Of a stretch of DNA of 64,000 nucleotides, positions 1 to 11,885 are shown one piece after another. Positions within the stretch are counted from its first letter, which is position 1; each line of letters opens with the position of its first letter. The notes beneath the pieces were generated by a model. That model searched no databases, had not been told where the DNA came from, and saw nothing but the letters and a program-made list of their open reading frames with translations. The position numbers and the translations under genes were made by a program. Source of the stretch: Silurus meridionalis (lineage: Eukaryota > Chordata > Actinopteri > Siluriformes > Siluridae); assembly GCF_014805685.1 (NCBI RefSeq), contig NC_060885.1, positions 11,596,132 through 11,660,131 of the forward strand, read 5' to 3'.

Positions 1-253
1 AGCAAGAAAGACAGCTCAATTTATCCTGAGTGATAACAGTAATCATGACCAAAAACAAAAGTGGTCCCCCTCTTATACTGAAAAAAGGCCACCTGGAGAC
101 CACACTGGGAGCAAGTTACAGTCGAGATGTGAGCTGCTAATGCCACATCATCCCCAAAAAAAAAGAAAAAAAAGGGGAATGGTACATTTTAGGTTTTCTG
201 AAAATGAGAGACTATTTAAAGGTGAGGAGGACAAGAGAAGTCGTGTGTCTTAC
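1..253 (-). other. start of camk2a intron 2
   Basis: AT-rich non-coding sequence after the exon 2 donor. It has an A-rich tract around 157-175. Nothing else is recognised. It continues beyond the left edge. Confidence 0.6.
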
Positions 254-348
254 CTCTCGCTGTCAGCTTCTTCGTGTTGATAATTTTAGCAGCGTATTCC
301 TGCCCAGTTGATTTCTTCACACATCGCCGGACGATAGAAAAGGCACCC
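254..348 (-). CDS. camk2a: camk2a coding exon 2
   Basis: 95 bases. It completes the glycine-loop lysine and codes for [20 protein letters not shown] then [11 protein letters not shown], with one base left over (the G of the next Asp codon in the family). The acceptor is an ACAG at 349-352 and the donor GTAAG is at 249-253. The polypyrimidine tract before the acceptor is weak. Confidence 0.9.
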
Positions 349-2472
349 CTGTTTTTGGAATAACACAGAATGACACGCAGCATCAAAAAGTGTCGGATCT
401 CATGTTCTGGAAGAAGCTGAGTAACAGCTTGGGGTATTTCACTCAAGGTGACATTAGTTACTAATATTAACCAATATCAATGTGTTTAGTCAGTCTGTTC
501 CTGGTTTCATCCGCACAATGTGGATGACGAAACACTGATCAGGCATAACATTGACATTATAACATTATGAGCGGTGAAGTGAATAACACTATCTCTTCAT
601 CATGGCACTTGTTAGAGGGTGGGATATATTAGGCAGCAAGTGTTAGAAGCAAGAAAAATGGGCAAGTGGGTGAGTTTGGGCCAAATTGTGATGTCCAGAC
701 GACTGGGTCAGAGGACCTCCAGAACTGCAGCTCTTGTGGGATGTTCCTGGTCTGCATTGGTCAGTATCTATCAAAGGTAGTATTAAGAAGGAACGGTGGT
801 GAACATGTGACAGGGTCATGGGCGGCTGAGGTTCATCAATGCATGTGTGGAGTGAAAGCATGCCCATGTGGTCTGATCCAACAGACGAGCTGGGGGACCA
901 ACCCAATATTAGGCAGGTGGTCATAAAGTTATGCCTGATCTGTGTATAACCCCAATACATATAGATGAACAGAATATTATGCCATTTTCTTTCATTAGTA
1001 GAATACACAATACCCATATACCCAGCACATCTTTGACTGGTGCTGATGTCTATGACAGGGTTCTTTTTCCATCATCTTCTACGTCTACGTGAACGACTTA
1101 CATCTGATTAACTTTTTAATTGACAACGGGGCATCTTTTTTTACTCGTCGACTCGCGCTGGTGTAAGCTGTCGATCAATTCAACGTTCTCAAGAACAAAC
1201 GACAGTGCAGTGTAAACGAGAACAAAAGTCCTTGAGAACTTGACAACAAAAACACGGCTAGGTTAGAACTTAGCTTACTAATTTGACAAAGTCAGAAACG
1301 GCTATGCATATAAAATTATTGATGGCCCCAATAACAGCTCTTCCATTACCAGTATGGAAAAATGCCATTATTGATCAAACTTATTCCATCGCATCATTGT
1401 ACTAACTGTAGTTTTATTACTATATAACACATTTATAAGCAGTCACCTCCAAAAGTATTGGAACATCAAGACCACTACTTTTGATAAGCTACACACTAAA
1501 GTCACATATTTAAAAGCAAAAGAATGACATGAACCTGGTACCCTAGCTACTAGCGATTTGAGAGATATGAAACATACAGATATCTAAAATGTGTACTGAC
1601 GGTTTAAACCCTTTTTTTCGCTTGAATAGAATAAACCAACATGAACTAAGACAACAATTTAGAACGTTCTGGATATAAAAACAAATCACTGGTGTACTAA
1701 CAATCAGACATGAAACAGGTCAGCCAAGAAAAAAAAAAACGAGACAGCTGTGCAAGACACCAGTCTGTGACATCAACAACTTCCAAAGGACAGGTCCAAA
1801 AGCTTCAAGCTTGTTAGTCAGCATGGTGGAAATAATGTCCTGGTTTAAGCTTGTGTGGCACCTTCTGGCTCACTTTATATATCTTTACTCATGATGAACA
1901 CATGAGGATAGCAGCAACATGATCTCAAAGGTCTACAGAAATAGTTAATCCGCCAATTTACAGAGAAGTTCGTCTATTTGGAAGGGACTTCCAAATCAAT
2001 CACCAAGTCAATGACTGGCCAAGTCAATCACCAAGCCTGAATCCAACCGAGAATTAATTTCAACTCCTTAGGGGGAGACTGAGTAGGAAATAAAAACAAT
2101 ACCTGAAAAGAAAGTACACACCTCGAAAAACATCTCTCTCACACACACACACAAATAAACATGTAACTGTTTGGTGATGTCAGTGGGTCTCTAGATTGAT
2201 GCAGCTTTTGCATGCAAGGGATCTGAAATCAGATATTATTCTTTTATTTCCTTCAAGGCTCTCTGTTCCAATACTTTTGTTAAATTAAAGATGTGTTGGT
2301 TTGCCACCAAAAGCTGCAATTCTGATGCATTTTCTTATTTCATCATTTGACGTCAAGCCAAACACTTGACCGTATTTATCCAAAAAACACAACTTACAAA
2401 CAACAACCTGGTCTTGCTGTCCCAATACTTTTGATGTAGACTAATATCCATCTCTCTCATTCATATACATAC

Positions 2473-2541
<69 letters not shown>

Positions 2542-3022
2542 ATCTCTTCAGAGACACGGGTTTCTGAGATATGGAGCCCTGGTTTAATTCACGTCCAATT
2601 CGAGTGACCCCGAACGTGCAAATGACTACAAGAACTCAATAATAAATTAAATGGCTTTGATTTGATTTGGGATTTCCTTCACTGTAACAGCACACACACA
2701 CACACCCCTGACAATAGAAGACTCCTCAAACAATGTTCTAGTCTCCATGTTGTATGTCACTGAACATTTCGAGGGTGAGGATGAAGAGTGGTGCAGTAAC
2801 GAACGCCTTGGAGAGGCAGGAAGAATTTCGGAGATGCAGGGAGAGCGGGGAAGAGCCTGCAATCTCACTGCAAAATGAATGCAGAGATCGAGGAGGCCAG
2901 GCTGAGTGGGCAGCAGGGGCCTTCTCCACCTCCACTGTGCTCCATGCTCAATCCCTGCATTCATCTCACTCAATAGACATCCCTCACACACACACACACA
3001 CACACACACTCGTCTGTGTGTG

Positions 3023-3088
<66 letters not shown>

Positions 3089-3782
3089 TAAAGAATGCAC
3101 CCCCTCATCACTTTTCCGTATTAGACAAAATACCGCAGATGTGTCTTAGAGACCACACACACGCGCGCACGCACACACACACGGGCGCGCGCGCGACTCC
3201 TAGCTGCAGCACGAGCTCGCAACATTTTCCGCTTTACGGCTAAGTTAGCTACAGTTAGTCCGCAGAAAGCCCCCGTGTTGTTCCCCTCACAGCCACCTCC
3301 AGCTACCGAAAAACGGGGGGAGAAACAAAGGCCGTATATCTTAGAACGAACTGCCCGCGAGGTTACTTAACCACAAGCGGGGGTTTTTTCACGTTTGTAC
3401 CGCGTCTCTTTGCTAGCGAGAGCGCCGAGCAGCACAGCCGATAGCAGGACGCGTCAGTGACTAGCGCGTGTGTCTCAGGAGCGGTGCACTGTGGCATTAC
3501 GGGGGTGATGTCCGGAATTATGAGGCGCGTTATTTTTGTATTATTATTGCTATTATTATTACTAATAATAAAGCGTAAAAGCATATGCCCCGTGCTGGAG
3601 CGGGCTGCAGTCTGAGCCTGTGGGGAGGGTTTTGACAGGTGAGGCGCTACACGACCGCGAAAAAAAGCCTAACCGCCGTTCAAACCCGAGCCGCAGCGCC
3701 CGCTCGCCCTCGCTTACTTTCCGAGCTCTTCGTAAAGCTGGTATTCGTCCGTAAACCGGGTCGAGGTTGGAATTGTAGCCAT
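254..3782 (-). CDS. camk2a: Calcium/calmodulin-dependent protein kinase II alpha, 5' part (first two coding exons)
   Basis: Serine/threonine kinase of neurons and other excitable cells; it assembles as a dodecamer and is activated by Ca2+/calmodulin. Two exons are visible: 3718-3782 (start codon, 21 codons plus 2 bases) and 254-348 (95 bases). Spliced, they give the kinase N-terminus with the ATP-binding glycine loop (GKGAFS) and the catalytic lysine in EYAAKII, then INTKKLTAR. The exon 1/exon 2 phase and the 95-base exon 2 match vertebrate CaMKII genes as I know them. Both splice donors are GTAAG. Exon 3 and the rest lie beyond the left edge. The kinase N-terminus alone does not separate alpha from the beta, gamma or delta paralogues; alpha is chosen because arsi and ndst1 follow, as in human 5q. 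The N-terminus ([10 protein letters not shown]) is one residue longer than the human alpha MATITCTRF. Intron 1 is about 3.4 kb. Confidence 0.85.
533..946 (+). mobile_element. Internally deleted Tc1-type element (family A, copy 1), in camk2a intron 1
   Basis: The left end reads GATCAGGCATAACATT (from 538) and the right end TTATGCCTGATC (to 940), forming inverted termini. The inside matches the start of a common fish Tc1 transposase gene (the GGGCAAGTGGGTGAGTTTGG region near 660, the stretch with GACGACTGGGTCAGAG near 698, and the GGTCATGGGCGGC region near 815). It then jumps straight to the right terminus, so most of the transposase gene is missing. The reading frame is broken. The same family occurs at 30988-31304. 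Confidence 0.8.
1442..2441 (+). pseudogene. Decayed Tc1-like transposon with remnant transposase
   Basis: The termini are imperfect inverted repeats: left TCACCTCCAAAAGTATTGG and right CCCAATACTTTTGATGTAGA. Inside on the plus strand, near 2005-2050, the sequence still reads [14 protein letters not shown], the block carrying the third acidic residue of the Tc1 DDE transposase. Stops and frameshifts prevent any longer frame. It sits in camk2a intron 1. Confidence 0.75.
2475..2536. repeat. (AT)n microsatellite
   Basis: About 62 bases of pure AT dinucleotide in camk2a intron 1. Confidence 0.95.
2985..3089. repeat. Compound (CA)n-(GATA)n microsatellite
   Basis: A CA run at about 2989-3009 is followed by a TAGA/GATA tetranucleotide run from 3023 to 3089. 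It lies in camk2a intron 1 roughly 0.6 kb from exon 1. Confidence 0.95.
3718..3782 (-). CDS. camk2a: camk2a coding exon 1
   Basis: The ATG at 3780-3782 has a strong context (A at -3, G at +4). The exon codes for [10 protein letters not shown], then [11 protein letters not shown], and ends with the first two bases of the lysine codon completed by exon 2. The donor GTAAG is at 3713-3717. No competing in-frame ATG lies nearby. Confidence 0.88.
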
Positions 3783-4200
3783 GTTGTTCCGAGAAATCGC
3801 CTCTCCTTCTTTCCTCTCGTCTCTTCTCAGTGACCGCCTCACTCACTCTCACTCTCTCACACACGCACGCGCGCACACACACGCTCGCGGCTTTCGGGGG
3901 TTGGTCTGGTCTGGGGCGGGAGTGCGCACTGGCGCGCGCACATACACACCAAACTGTTCCTCCCCCTTTCCCCCACATACACATCCGTATTCAATCCAAT
4001 CCCGCCCCCTGCGCTCTGATTGGCTGTCTTTGACAAAGACCGCTGCTCGCTTAGCCAATCCTGAAGCGAATCCTGCTTGGCGCAGCTCGTATGACCAATC
4101 ATACTCCGGAAGGCGGAGTTTTTTGTTATAAAGCAGGAAAAACGGACCAAGCGCTATTGGGTGACGTTGAAGTGAAATCACGCGAGATTTCAAGCGGCTC
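3783..4200 (-). promoter_or_regulatory. camk2a: camk2a promoter and 5' UTR, CpG-rich
   Basis: This is the only clearly GC/CpG-rich stretch near the camk2a start codon in otherwise AT-rich DNA. It holds four CCAAT boxes in mixed orientation (ATTGG at 4019-4023 and 4156-4160; CCAAT at 4055-4059 and 4095-4099), a TGACGT CRE-like half site at 4162-4167, and on the minus strand a TATAAC at about 4126-4131. CpG-rich sequence with CACA-type runs extends over 3850-3950 and again downstream at 3120-3260. The exact transcription start cannot be read. Mixed-orientation CCAAT boxes are also typical of bidirectional promoters, but no plus-strand gene is recognisable to the right. Confidence 0.6.
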
Positions 4201-4429
4201 GGCGCAGTTTTCATGCACGATGGTCCTTCTTCAACACCCACACTGGCAATCAGGATTCTAATCTTGAGAAATAATCAGTCTGGCATGGTTTATAGATTCA
4301 GATTAGATAACTGTTTTTCTCTCTTTTTTTTTAAACCACATAATTTGCCACGTGATTTAATTTTGTATCTGTTTAATCTTTTATCTATTCTATTGACGGT
4401 TTTCTGTCATTACGAAATGGCATTTTCAT

Positions 4430-4720
4430 TCATTTACCATATTCGCTTTATCAGGGTTTTGCGGAGGATCTGGAGCTCATCCCAGTGGAAACTGGGCACA
4501 AGGAGGGATGTGGACATAAAACCAGTCAATAGTGACACATCGCTCTCACACAAACTTAATCACACTTTGCTGCAATTTAGGATCAATAATCTACCCACTG
4601 ATATTTTTTGGAGAGTAAGAAGGAAACCAGAGAACCCTGATGAAACCCTCACCGATAATGGAAAACATGCACAAAACCTGCAATTCAGTAAACTCCCAGT
4701 TATTCCCATTAATTCCCATA
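4430..4720 (+). repeat. Interspersed repeat of a common fish family
   Basis: The sequence runs from CGCTTTATCAGGGTTTTGCG through AACTGGGCACAAGGAGGGA to GGAAACCAGAGAACCCTGA and ACATGCACAAAACC. I recognise this order of blocks from a repeat widely scattered in teleost genomes. The class is not certain and no ends were identified. It has no coding potential. Confidence 0.55.
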
Positions 4721-5339
4721 TATTTCTGCTATTGGCCCATATACATCCTAGCTGTAATCCGTCCATGTATACATTTCTCTTATGCTACTGATAGTAATGT
4801 ACTCATATCTGATACTGTGCGTATCAGTGCACATAATGAACACCGACCCTCTATAGATAACCTTAAAGGCCAACACACTCAGGCCTCTGATGTTCCACAT
4901 ACCTGTTCCCTATCAGATCAATATCTGGTATCAACTCTCACTCACAAATGGAGAAAAAAAAGAAAACGCTACACTACAGTATGTGTTTACACATTTTCCG
5001 TGTTCACCACAATCCTATATTAATGAAATACACGCACAATCCCAGAGCTGCCCCTGATAGGTGTTTCTCACCATTCTAGCCAATGCCAGGTTTGTTTTAT
5101 TGACAGTGGAGATGCATTAAGTATTGCATTGTATATCTGCATTAGTATATTGTATAGATGCATTAGTATATCTTTTTTACTCCATCTGCATGTTTATCTA
5201 TATGTATCTTTATATCCTTACTGTACATTCTGCCCAACATTTCACATACATGTATATATGTGTATATAATGTGGATGGATGGATGGATTTGTTCATTATT
5301 AGCTTGCACATTTCTTAAATGCCATAATCTTATAACCTT

Positions 5340-5600
5340 CCACTTCTGCACATTCCCTCTTCAATGCCATAGCCTCAGAACAATTTATCTGTACTTCTTA
5401 ACGATGTCCACACATCTCTGCACTGCTATAGCCTTTATATTTATTCACTGTACAAATGCTTACATATCACATGCTGTGAATATTCTACATATTTATCTGC
5501 ACTATTGCTACATTTTGCACTTCTGGTAGATGCCAAACTGCATTTCGTTGCTGTGTACCGGTACAATGCAATGACAAAGTTGTATCTCTCTATTAAAGTA
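5340..5600 (+). mobile_element. 3' tail of a non-LTR retrotransposon
   Basis: The stretch with TTTGCACTTCTGGTAGATG, then CTGCATTTCGTTGCTGTGTA and a CAATGACAAAGTTGTAT end resembles the conserved 3' end of a fish LINE. Only the tail is present; I could not find the 5' junction or a duplication. Confidence 0.5.
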
Positions 5601-5698
5601 AAGAACCTCGCTGTGATCTGTGAGGGGATACTCCTCTGTTCTTTTTAAATAACAGGCGCTGCATGTTAAAGAAGGAAGGCACTGTTTCCCATGGGGGG

Positions 5699-5739
<41 letters not shown>
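5699..5739. repeat. (GA)n microsatellite
   Basis: Pure GA run of about 40 bases directly after a short G tract. Confidence 0.95.
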
Positions 5740-5742
<3 letters not shown>

Positions 5743-5944
5743 CCTATAGGCCTAATTGTAAAAAATGACTTGTCCCACAGGGCTATAGGTTGAGCAAAAA
5801 TCTGATCCATTTTAAGAAAAAAAGAATATAATGACCTCTTATAACCAATATGCTTTGTGTAGATCTGAAAGGTTTGTGTTTTATTAGCCGTCAGTTCATC
5901 ATAATGCTTCTGATTGTACTGACAATGTTTCTTTGGAGGTTTTG

Positions 5945-5945
<1 letters not shown>

Positions 5946-6001
<56 letters not shown>

Positions 6002-6022
6002 TGTGAGGGAGAGAGAGAGAGC
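5946..6022. repeat. (GT)n-(GA)n microsatellite
   Basis: A GT run at about 5946-5999 is followed by a short GA run to about 6022. Confidence 0.95.
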
Positions 6023-7177
6023 AAGAATGTGATTGAAATAGATTAATAAGAAAGAAGCAATATCTACCACACCTCCTCAGCTGTTAGACAATGAAAGTGC
6101 TTGTCTCTGCAAATGTATACAGATTTTGTAAATGATAAACAAGTAAATAAATCAACAACAGATGATGCTTTTATTACTGTACTAATAATGGAAACACAAA
6201 GTTTGTGTCATTGTGTTGGTAAGTAAAAGTTTGTGGTTTGTGCACGGCCCCAGCACTCAGTGTCAATCTGGAAGCCTAATTAACACTGAGCAGTGTTTCT
6301 ATGGCACTGTGTGTACTGTGTTTTGGAGCTGTGCACTGCTGATGGGTGGGAGGGAGCAGGGGGTTGTGCAAGCGTGGGCAGATGCATGCTGGGATGGGCC
6401 ACGCTCACATCTCTGCATAAGCTAGGCAGCAGGGGGGCTCAGCGAGGGTGGATGGCTACCTGCCAGCGAGCATCTACTCCGCAATTCCACTGCAAAAGAA
6501 TTACACTTCAGCCTTCACACGGTTTACTGCGTATCCCATCTGAATCCACAACCTTAAAGTGAGCAGGATTTATTTTTATGGCTCGAAGCTGCTTCAGTGC
6601 ATCTCGTACACCATAAAAGGGATGGGTAGAGCATAAGAAGGATTTTTTTAAACGTGCTATTAACCTGAACTGTAACTGTAGTTTTACCAGCAGAGGAATC
6701 GAGCAAGTCATGTCATACTATAAATCAGCAGAATTAGTCGACTGTGTTAAATCCCACCTGTATATTAAAGCACGGTCTCCTGTTTTATTCCACAAAATTA
6801 ATGACTGTATATATTGGGTGTGACTCCTGTTCAGCTGGAATGCAAGCTTGCAGCCACACAGGCCCTTTGCAGATATAACCAGAATCCCCTGCATTGAAGA
6901 TACTGTCATTTGGCAGAAGTAGACTAAAGCTAGCAGTTTTGAAACTTCAAATCGATTGAACACAGCCCTCTGGAGACATTTCCATTTGAAATTTTTACAG
7001 ATTGCCAGAAAAGTTCTGAAACAAAAAAAGCTTCAAATGTTTAGATGACTCATCCCAAAATAGTCTTGTTTGTTGAATGAAACGCTCTTGAGCTCGTGAA
7101 TGCCCCACCCCTTTAAGCATGCTTTAAACAGCAAACAACATCTGTGTTGTTTTGGCCAGGCTTCCCCCCTGAAACTG

Positions 7178-7232
7178 TTCCCCTTTTTCTAATAATGTTT
7201 TAGTTCCCCTTTTTCTAATAATGTTTTAGTTT
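7178..7232. repeat. Short tandem duplication
   Basis: A unit of about 27 bases (TTCCCCTTTTTCTAATAATG then TTTTAG) is present twice in direct succession. It has no apparent function. Confidence 0.8.
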
Positions 7233-7559
7233 AGAATAAATTTGGTTAAGAGTTGATTTATCTAGAAAAAAGTTGGAATTTGAGCAAATTCAGACTCATT
7301 GTAAATTGTTCAGTGATTCACTATCAGTAAAAGTAAGTAATATGTTATCTAAACATTCAGACACCTCAATAATGGTAAAGACCTCAGTGCCCTCCCTCGA
7401 GAAATCTGAAGAAAAAATTTATAATCCCTTCAAATCCAAAAACATTCGCCATTTTATAATCCTCGATAAAAGCATCCACATTTAGCTAGTTCACATTAAG
7501 ATAGTTCACTAAGTTACTGTGAGCTCGAACGCTTTTGGCTGTCGGGTAAATCAGTCTGG

Positions 7560-8663
7560 GAAATACACCCAGAGCGAAACACTTCTCAGGCCATTTTATT
7601 GGGTCATTAATGACACTGACAAAAACCACAATCATAACACTAAACCTCCTCTGCCCTGAATGTTTGGAATGATCCTGAGAAAGGTGAGGGATCAGTCTAG
7701 AACTACACAGGGGGACCTGGTCAATGACCTGAAGAGAGCTGGAACCACAGACTCAACGGTTACTATTAGTAACACAATACACCGTCATGGATTAAAATCC
7801 TGCATGGAGCGCAAGGTCCACCCTGCTCAAACCAGCACATGTCCAGGCCCATCTGATGTTTGCCAAAGACAATCTGGATGATCCAAAGGAGGCATGGGAG
7901 AAGCTCATGCGGTCAGATTAAACCAACTCGGAAAGATGGATGAGAACAATCCCAAGAACACCATCCCAACCGTAAAGCATGGGGGTGAAAACATCATTCT
8001 TTGGGGTGCTTTTCTGCAAAGGGGACAGGACAACTGCACCGTATTGAGAGGAGGATAAATGGGGCCATCTATCACAAGATTTTGGGCAACTACCTCCTAC
8101 CCTCATTAAGAGCATTGAAGATGGGTCATGGCCAGGTCTTCCAGTATGACCATGACCCCAAACATACAGCCAGGACAACTAAGGAGTGGCTCCTTAAGAA
8201 GCATGTCAAGGTCCTGAAGTGGCCTAGCCAGTCTCCAGACCTGAACCCAATAGAAAATCTATGGAGGAAGCTGAAACTCTGTGTTGCCCAGCGACAGTCC
8301 CAAAACCTAAAAGATCTGGAGAAGACCTGTATGGAGGAGTGGGCCAAAATCCCTGCTGCAGTTTGTGCAAACCTGGTCAAGAACTACAGGAAACTTCTGA
8401 ACTCTGTAATTGTAAACAAAAGTTTCTGTACCAAATATTATGTTCTATTTTTTAATTGTATCAAACACTTATTTCATGCAATTAAATGGAAGTTAATTAT
8501 TTAAAAATCATACAATGTGATTTTTTGGATTTTTAAAAATATTCTGTCTCTCACAGTTGAGGTGGACCCACGATGAAAATTAAAGATCTCGCCATTCTCT
8601 AAGTGGAAAAACTTAAAAAAATCGGCAGTGTATCAAACTATCATACTAATTTGCCCCACAGTA
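7560..8663 (+). pseudogene. Tc1/mariner transposon with broken transposase
   Basis: The plus strand carries remnants of a fish Tc1 transposase. The N-terminal part is near 7673-7800 ([20 protein letters not shown]). The catalytic part is an open frame at 8001-8504 with [12 protein letters not shown], the second-Asp block [11 protein letters not shown] and the Glu block [16 protein letters not shown] deletion of the transposase middle near 7915 and frameshifts separate the parts, so it cannot be active. The right terminus GGCAGTGTATCAAACTATC to CCCCACAGTA ends at 8663. No matching left terminus is recognisable, so the 5' end is lost or diverged; the left boundary is approximate. It lies between camk2a and arsi. 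Confidence 0.85.
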
Positions 8664-8701
8664 TATAATATATAATTTTTTCTATATACTTGTACTATGT
8701 A

Positions 8702-8725
8702 TAAAAAAAAAAAAAAAAAAAAAAA
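8702..8725. repeat. Poly(A) tract
   Basis: About 24 A residues just right of the Tc1 remnant. Confidence 0.9.
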
Positions 8726-10551
8726 GGAAATTGTGTTTACAGTGCCTCTTTATGTTTATATCACTTTATATCTCGAATTACGACCTGGTGGACTTATGAC
8801 CGGTTTTTCAAACCCTATACAAGTCGTGAGCTGGGGTCTACCTGAATTTTAAAAAGTGTTGAGTTCAGTATGGCCCTTTTTGCTGCTTAAAATCATGTTC
8901 TTGTTTGACTATTTACTGTCTCACATTGTTTGTGGTGTATTTTTTCCCTGGTGAAGCACACGCCACTTCTGCACAGCTGCTTTTTAAGTTCTCATTGTGC
9001 ACGTAATGCTTTTAGACTAATGCATTAGGAGTGGCTCTTCAGGATAAGTGCCAGATTCTACAAGCGTTCCAGGATGATTCATGCAGTTGGAAATTCGGTA
9101 TGCGGCGTCTCTGCAGACTGACCTGTAGGAGTGGTATCCAACACGTTTCACACCAAGCATCTCATTATCGAGCTTTATTTCCTCCCAACAATCGACCCGG
9201 GCTCAATCAGTGTGAGTTATTTCATTAGTTGACTGGAGAATATGCTTGATATGATATACAATAGCAAGCGAACGGATGAAGCATGCAGTCATCGGGATTG
9301 GATTCTTCTGAGGAAAGGGGCCGGTATAAGGAGAACGGAGCAGAGATAGAGGAGAAGGCGAGGACAGGAGGTGAGAAGTGGGATGACGTAGGCAGGTTTG
9401 AGCTGATGAAACTCATTCATGATGCAGTGTGGAGCAAGTGCTGTTCTCAAACCATTTGCAGTGGCTTTTAAGGAAATAATACAGTTATAAGGCACTTACT
9501 AAAATGACACAAATCAGACTTGCAGCTTGTACACCATTTCAGGATGCTTTACATTCTTATGTTTGGGAGTGAAGGCATTAATCATGAACCACAAATCTTT
9601 ACTGAGATTGATCCAGAGATGGTCAATGATTTTCTGGTGTTTTACAGTCAATACGAGTGCTGGATATAAACAAAATAAGAGTAAAATTAGGACCTGACAA
9701 AAAAACAATTACCAGATTTGACCAGGTCGACCAAAAGCTCCTGCCTTTTGTGGTGAAGGTTCTTCGTTTTTATTTTCCCCTTCCATGGTATTAGATGACA
9801 AAGCCAGATTACATGCATGAAATCCCCAAGGAAACAGGACATGGTAACAGACAACAAGATCGGGCCTGGGGACTGAAAACATGCATAATTATTTTACAGA
9901 CCATTTTCTTTGTAATCATATTTTTTTCTGAAAAAATGCATAAAACGAAATAGTTTTAATCTGATTTTTTTTTTATTAGAAAAACATTGTTTCTCCTTTT
10001 GTTTAAGAGCAAAATATGTATTTTTGTATGTTATGTTTAAACTGCACGCTGTATATTCTAAAATACAAACCTTTTATTTCTTGTAATTGTCAATTATACA
10101 GCATGGTTAAAAGTAGAAGTTTATACAGTAATATTTTTTGGATTTTATCGATTCCAATTATTAGACGATCTTTTGCTGACTGTGTTATTGTGCTGGTACC
10201 TTATGGAGGTGGATAAATCTGACTCGAAATTTTTTTATACTATTTTTACTTCTTTTTTTTGTGTGGTGGTCAGTTCACGGTGACAAAGAACTTTTTTTCA
10301 AGTGTGCATCATCGTATGAGTCAAATTCTTGCATTTAATCAGTCAGTTAGAATAATACGACATTTTGGATGTTACCAAGCAAATACAATGAAAAGCTAAA
10401 TTTTTTGAGAGAAAAAAACAAGTACTTTTCGTGTGATATTAATTCAGTATATGTAATGATATAAATTTACTCATTTTCTGCCCACATATCTTGAATCTTG
10501 TGATCATTCTATATGCATTTTAAAAGACTTTAAATGTGCACAAATCTAATC
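8726..10551. other. Gene-free stretch
   Basis: AT-rich intergenic DNA between camk2a and arsi. Only short, compositionally random open frames are present. I see no recognisable gene, RNA or terminal repeat. Confidence 0.5.
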
Positions 10552-11206
10552 CAGAGATGGGATTTAATGAAGTACAAATACTTTGTTACTGTAGATTTCT
10601 TTCCCTGTATCAGCACTTTACAACTTTTTACTTTTACTCATTACAATTTTCACACAATTATCTTCACTTTCTACTTCTTACATTGTAATGTCAATATGTT
10701 TTCTTCTCACCGCTCCGTTTTCAGCCCATTACCCTGTTTCCTGTCTTTGAGTGGCTTTTTCAATCTACCACTGGTGTATCATTTCCTGGCTCTCACACAT
10801 CACAGATGTAGACTAGTTTACGAAGCTCACAATGTGCAAGACAGAAGGCAGCAAGAAGTCTGGGGGTAAAGTGAATGAGACAGAGGGAGTCAGCGATGTA
10901 AACATGACTGAGAACAGACACATTCCTGATCACCCGATCGTCATCTTTTCTCTGCTTGTGTTCAATACGGTGGATGTTCAGTCTGGATACATTCATTATA
11001 TAACAAACTTTAAATTCTTTTGTATTAATATATTAATATGATGTGAGGCCCAGTTACCAGCGTGACACTAAAACGTAGTAGTAACGACTACTTTTTACTT
11101 TAAAATGAGTATAAAAGTGTAGTCAGTACTTTTACCAGAGTCTTTTAAAATATGAGTATCTACACTTCTACTGGAGTAAAGAACGTGTAGAGTTTTACTA
11201 TCTCTG
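10552..11206. mobile_element. hAT-like non-autonomous element
   Basis: Inverted termini are CAGAGATGGGA (left) and TACTATCTCTG (right). They are flanked by an 8-base duplication with one mismatch: ATCTAATC at 544-551 of this 10 kb block (10544-10551) and GTCTAATC at 11207-11214. The inside has the TACTTTTAC/GTAAAAGT-type repeats seen in short fish hAT elements. It contains no transposase frame. Confidence 0.7.
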
Positions 11207-11699
11207 GTCTAATCTACTAGACATCATTTAATGTACGTGTGCTTTAGGTGTATTTTGTTTGAGTTTTGCTATTATACTCAATAATGTCAAATCGCACATT
11301 GTTAAAACAATGATTATGATATTATTGTAGATGATGTAGTGTATATCGTACACCCCTAGTAATGGCTACAGAATTCTTTAAGAACCCTTATGGTTTTTGT
11401 ACCATTTGGCATTTTCAGATTTTAGAACATCGTTCAGCATGGTCAGCTTTGCTAAAATTCTGAAAGAAGCATTATCTAAAATATTTTTGTAAAAAAAAAT
11501 GGATTTGTACATAATAAATGGCCGTTGGACTGAAAATTTGGGATTTCTGAGCTAAAGTTTTATATAGTTTTTTGTCTCCATCCATGTATTTTTAGTAAAC
11601 AGCATTATCGTTATTGCCATAAACAGTTTTGCATTCAAGTGTCCATCAGTGAACAGTTAATAACATCAACAATGATGGAACTTTAATGAATAGACATTC

Positions 11700-11885
11700 G
11701 GCTTCACCCAGATAAGAACGGGTTCCCTTTCAAGTCTGGTTCCTCTCAATGTTTCTGCTTCATACGTCTCAGTGAGTTTTTTTCTTTGGCACTCTCACCA
11801 CTGGCACCATCAATACGAATAAACTTAGGGGTATTAATTTTATTATGGTAAAATATAACTGTAATCTGTTTATTTCTGTGGAAAG
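11700..11885 (+). mobile_element. Non-LTR retrotransposon 3' tail (family L, copy 1, diverged)
   Basis: The stretch GGGTTCCCTTTCAAGTCTGG followed by TTCCTCTCAATGTTTCT and later AAAGCTGCTTTGCAATGATC is a diverged copy of the block seen at 18919-19141 and 33004-33184. Confidence 0.65.

Noticed and set aside
4213..4791. 192-residue plus-strand open frame next to the camk2a promoter
   Set aside because: It runs through a common interspersed repeat (4430-4720) and shows no protein-family features or codon signal.
8001..8504. Active Tc1 transposase
   Set aside because: The frame has the second Asp and the Glu blocks, but the N-terminal half is separated by a deletion and frameshifts.
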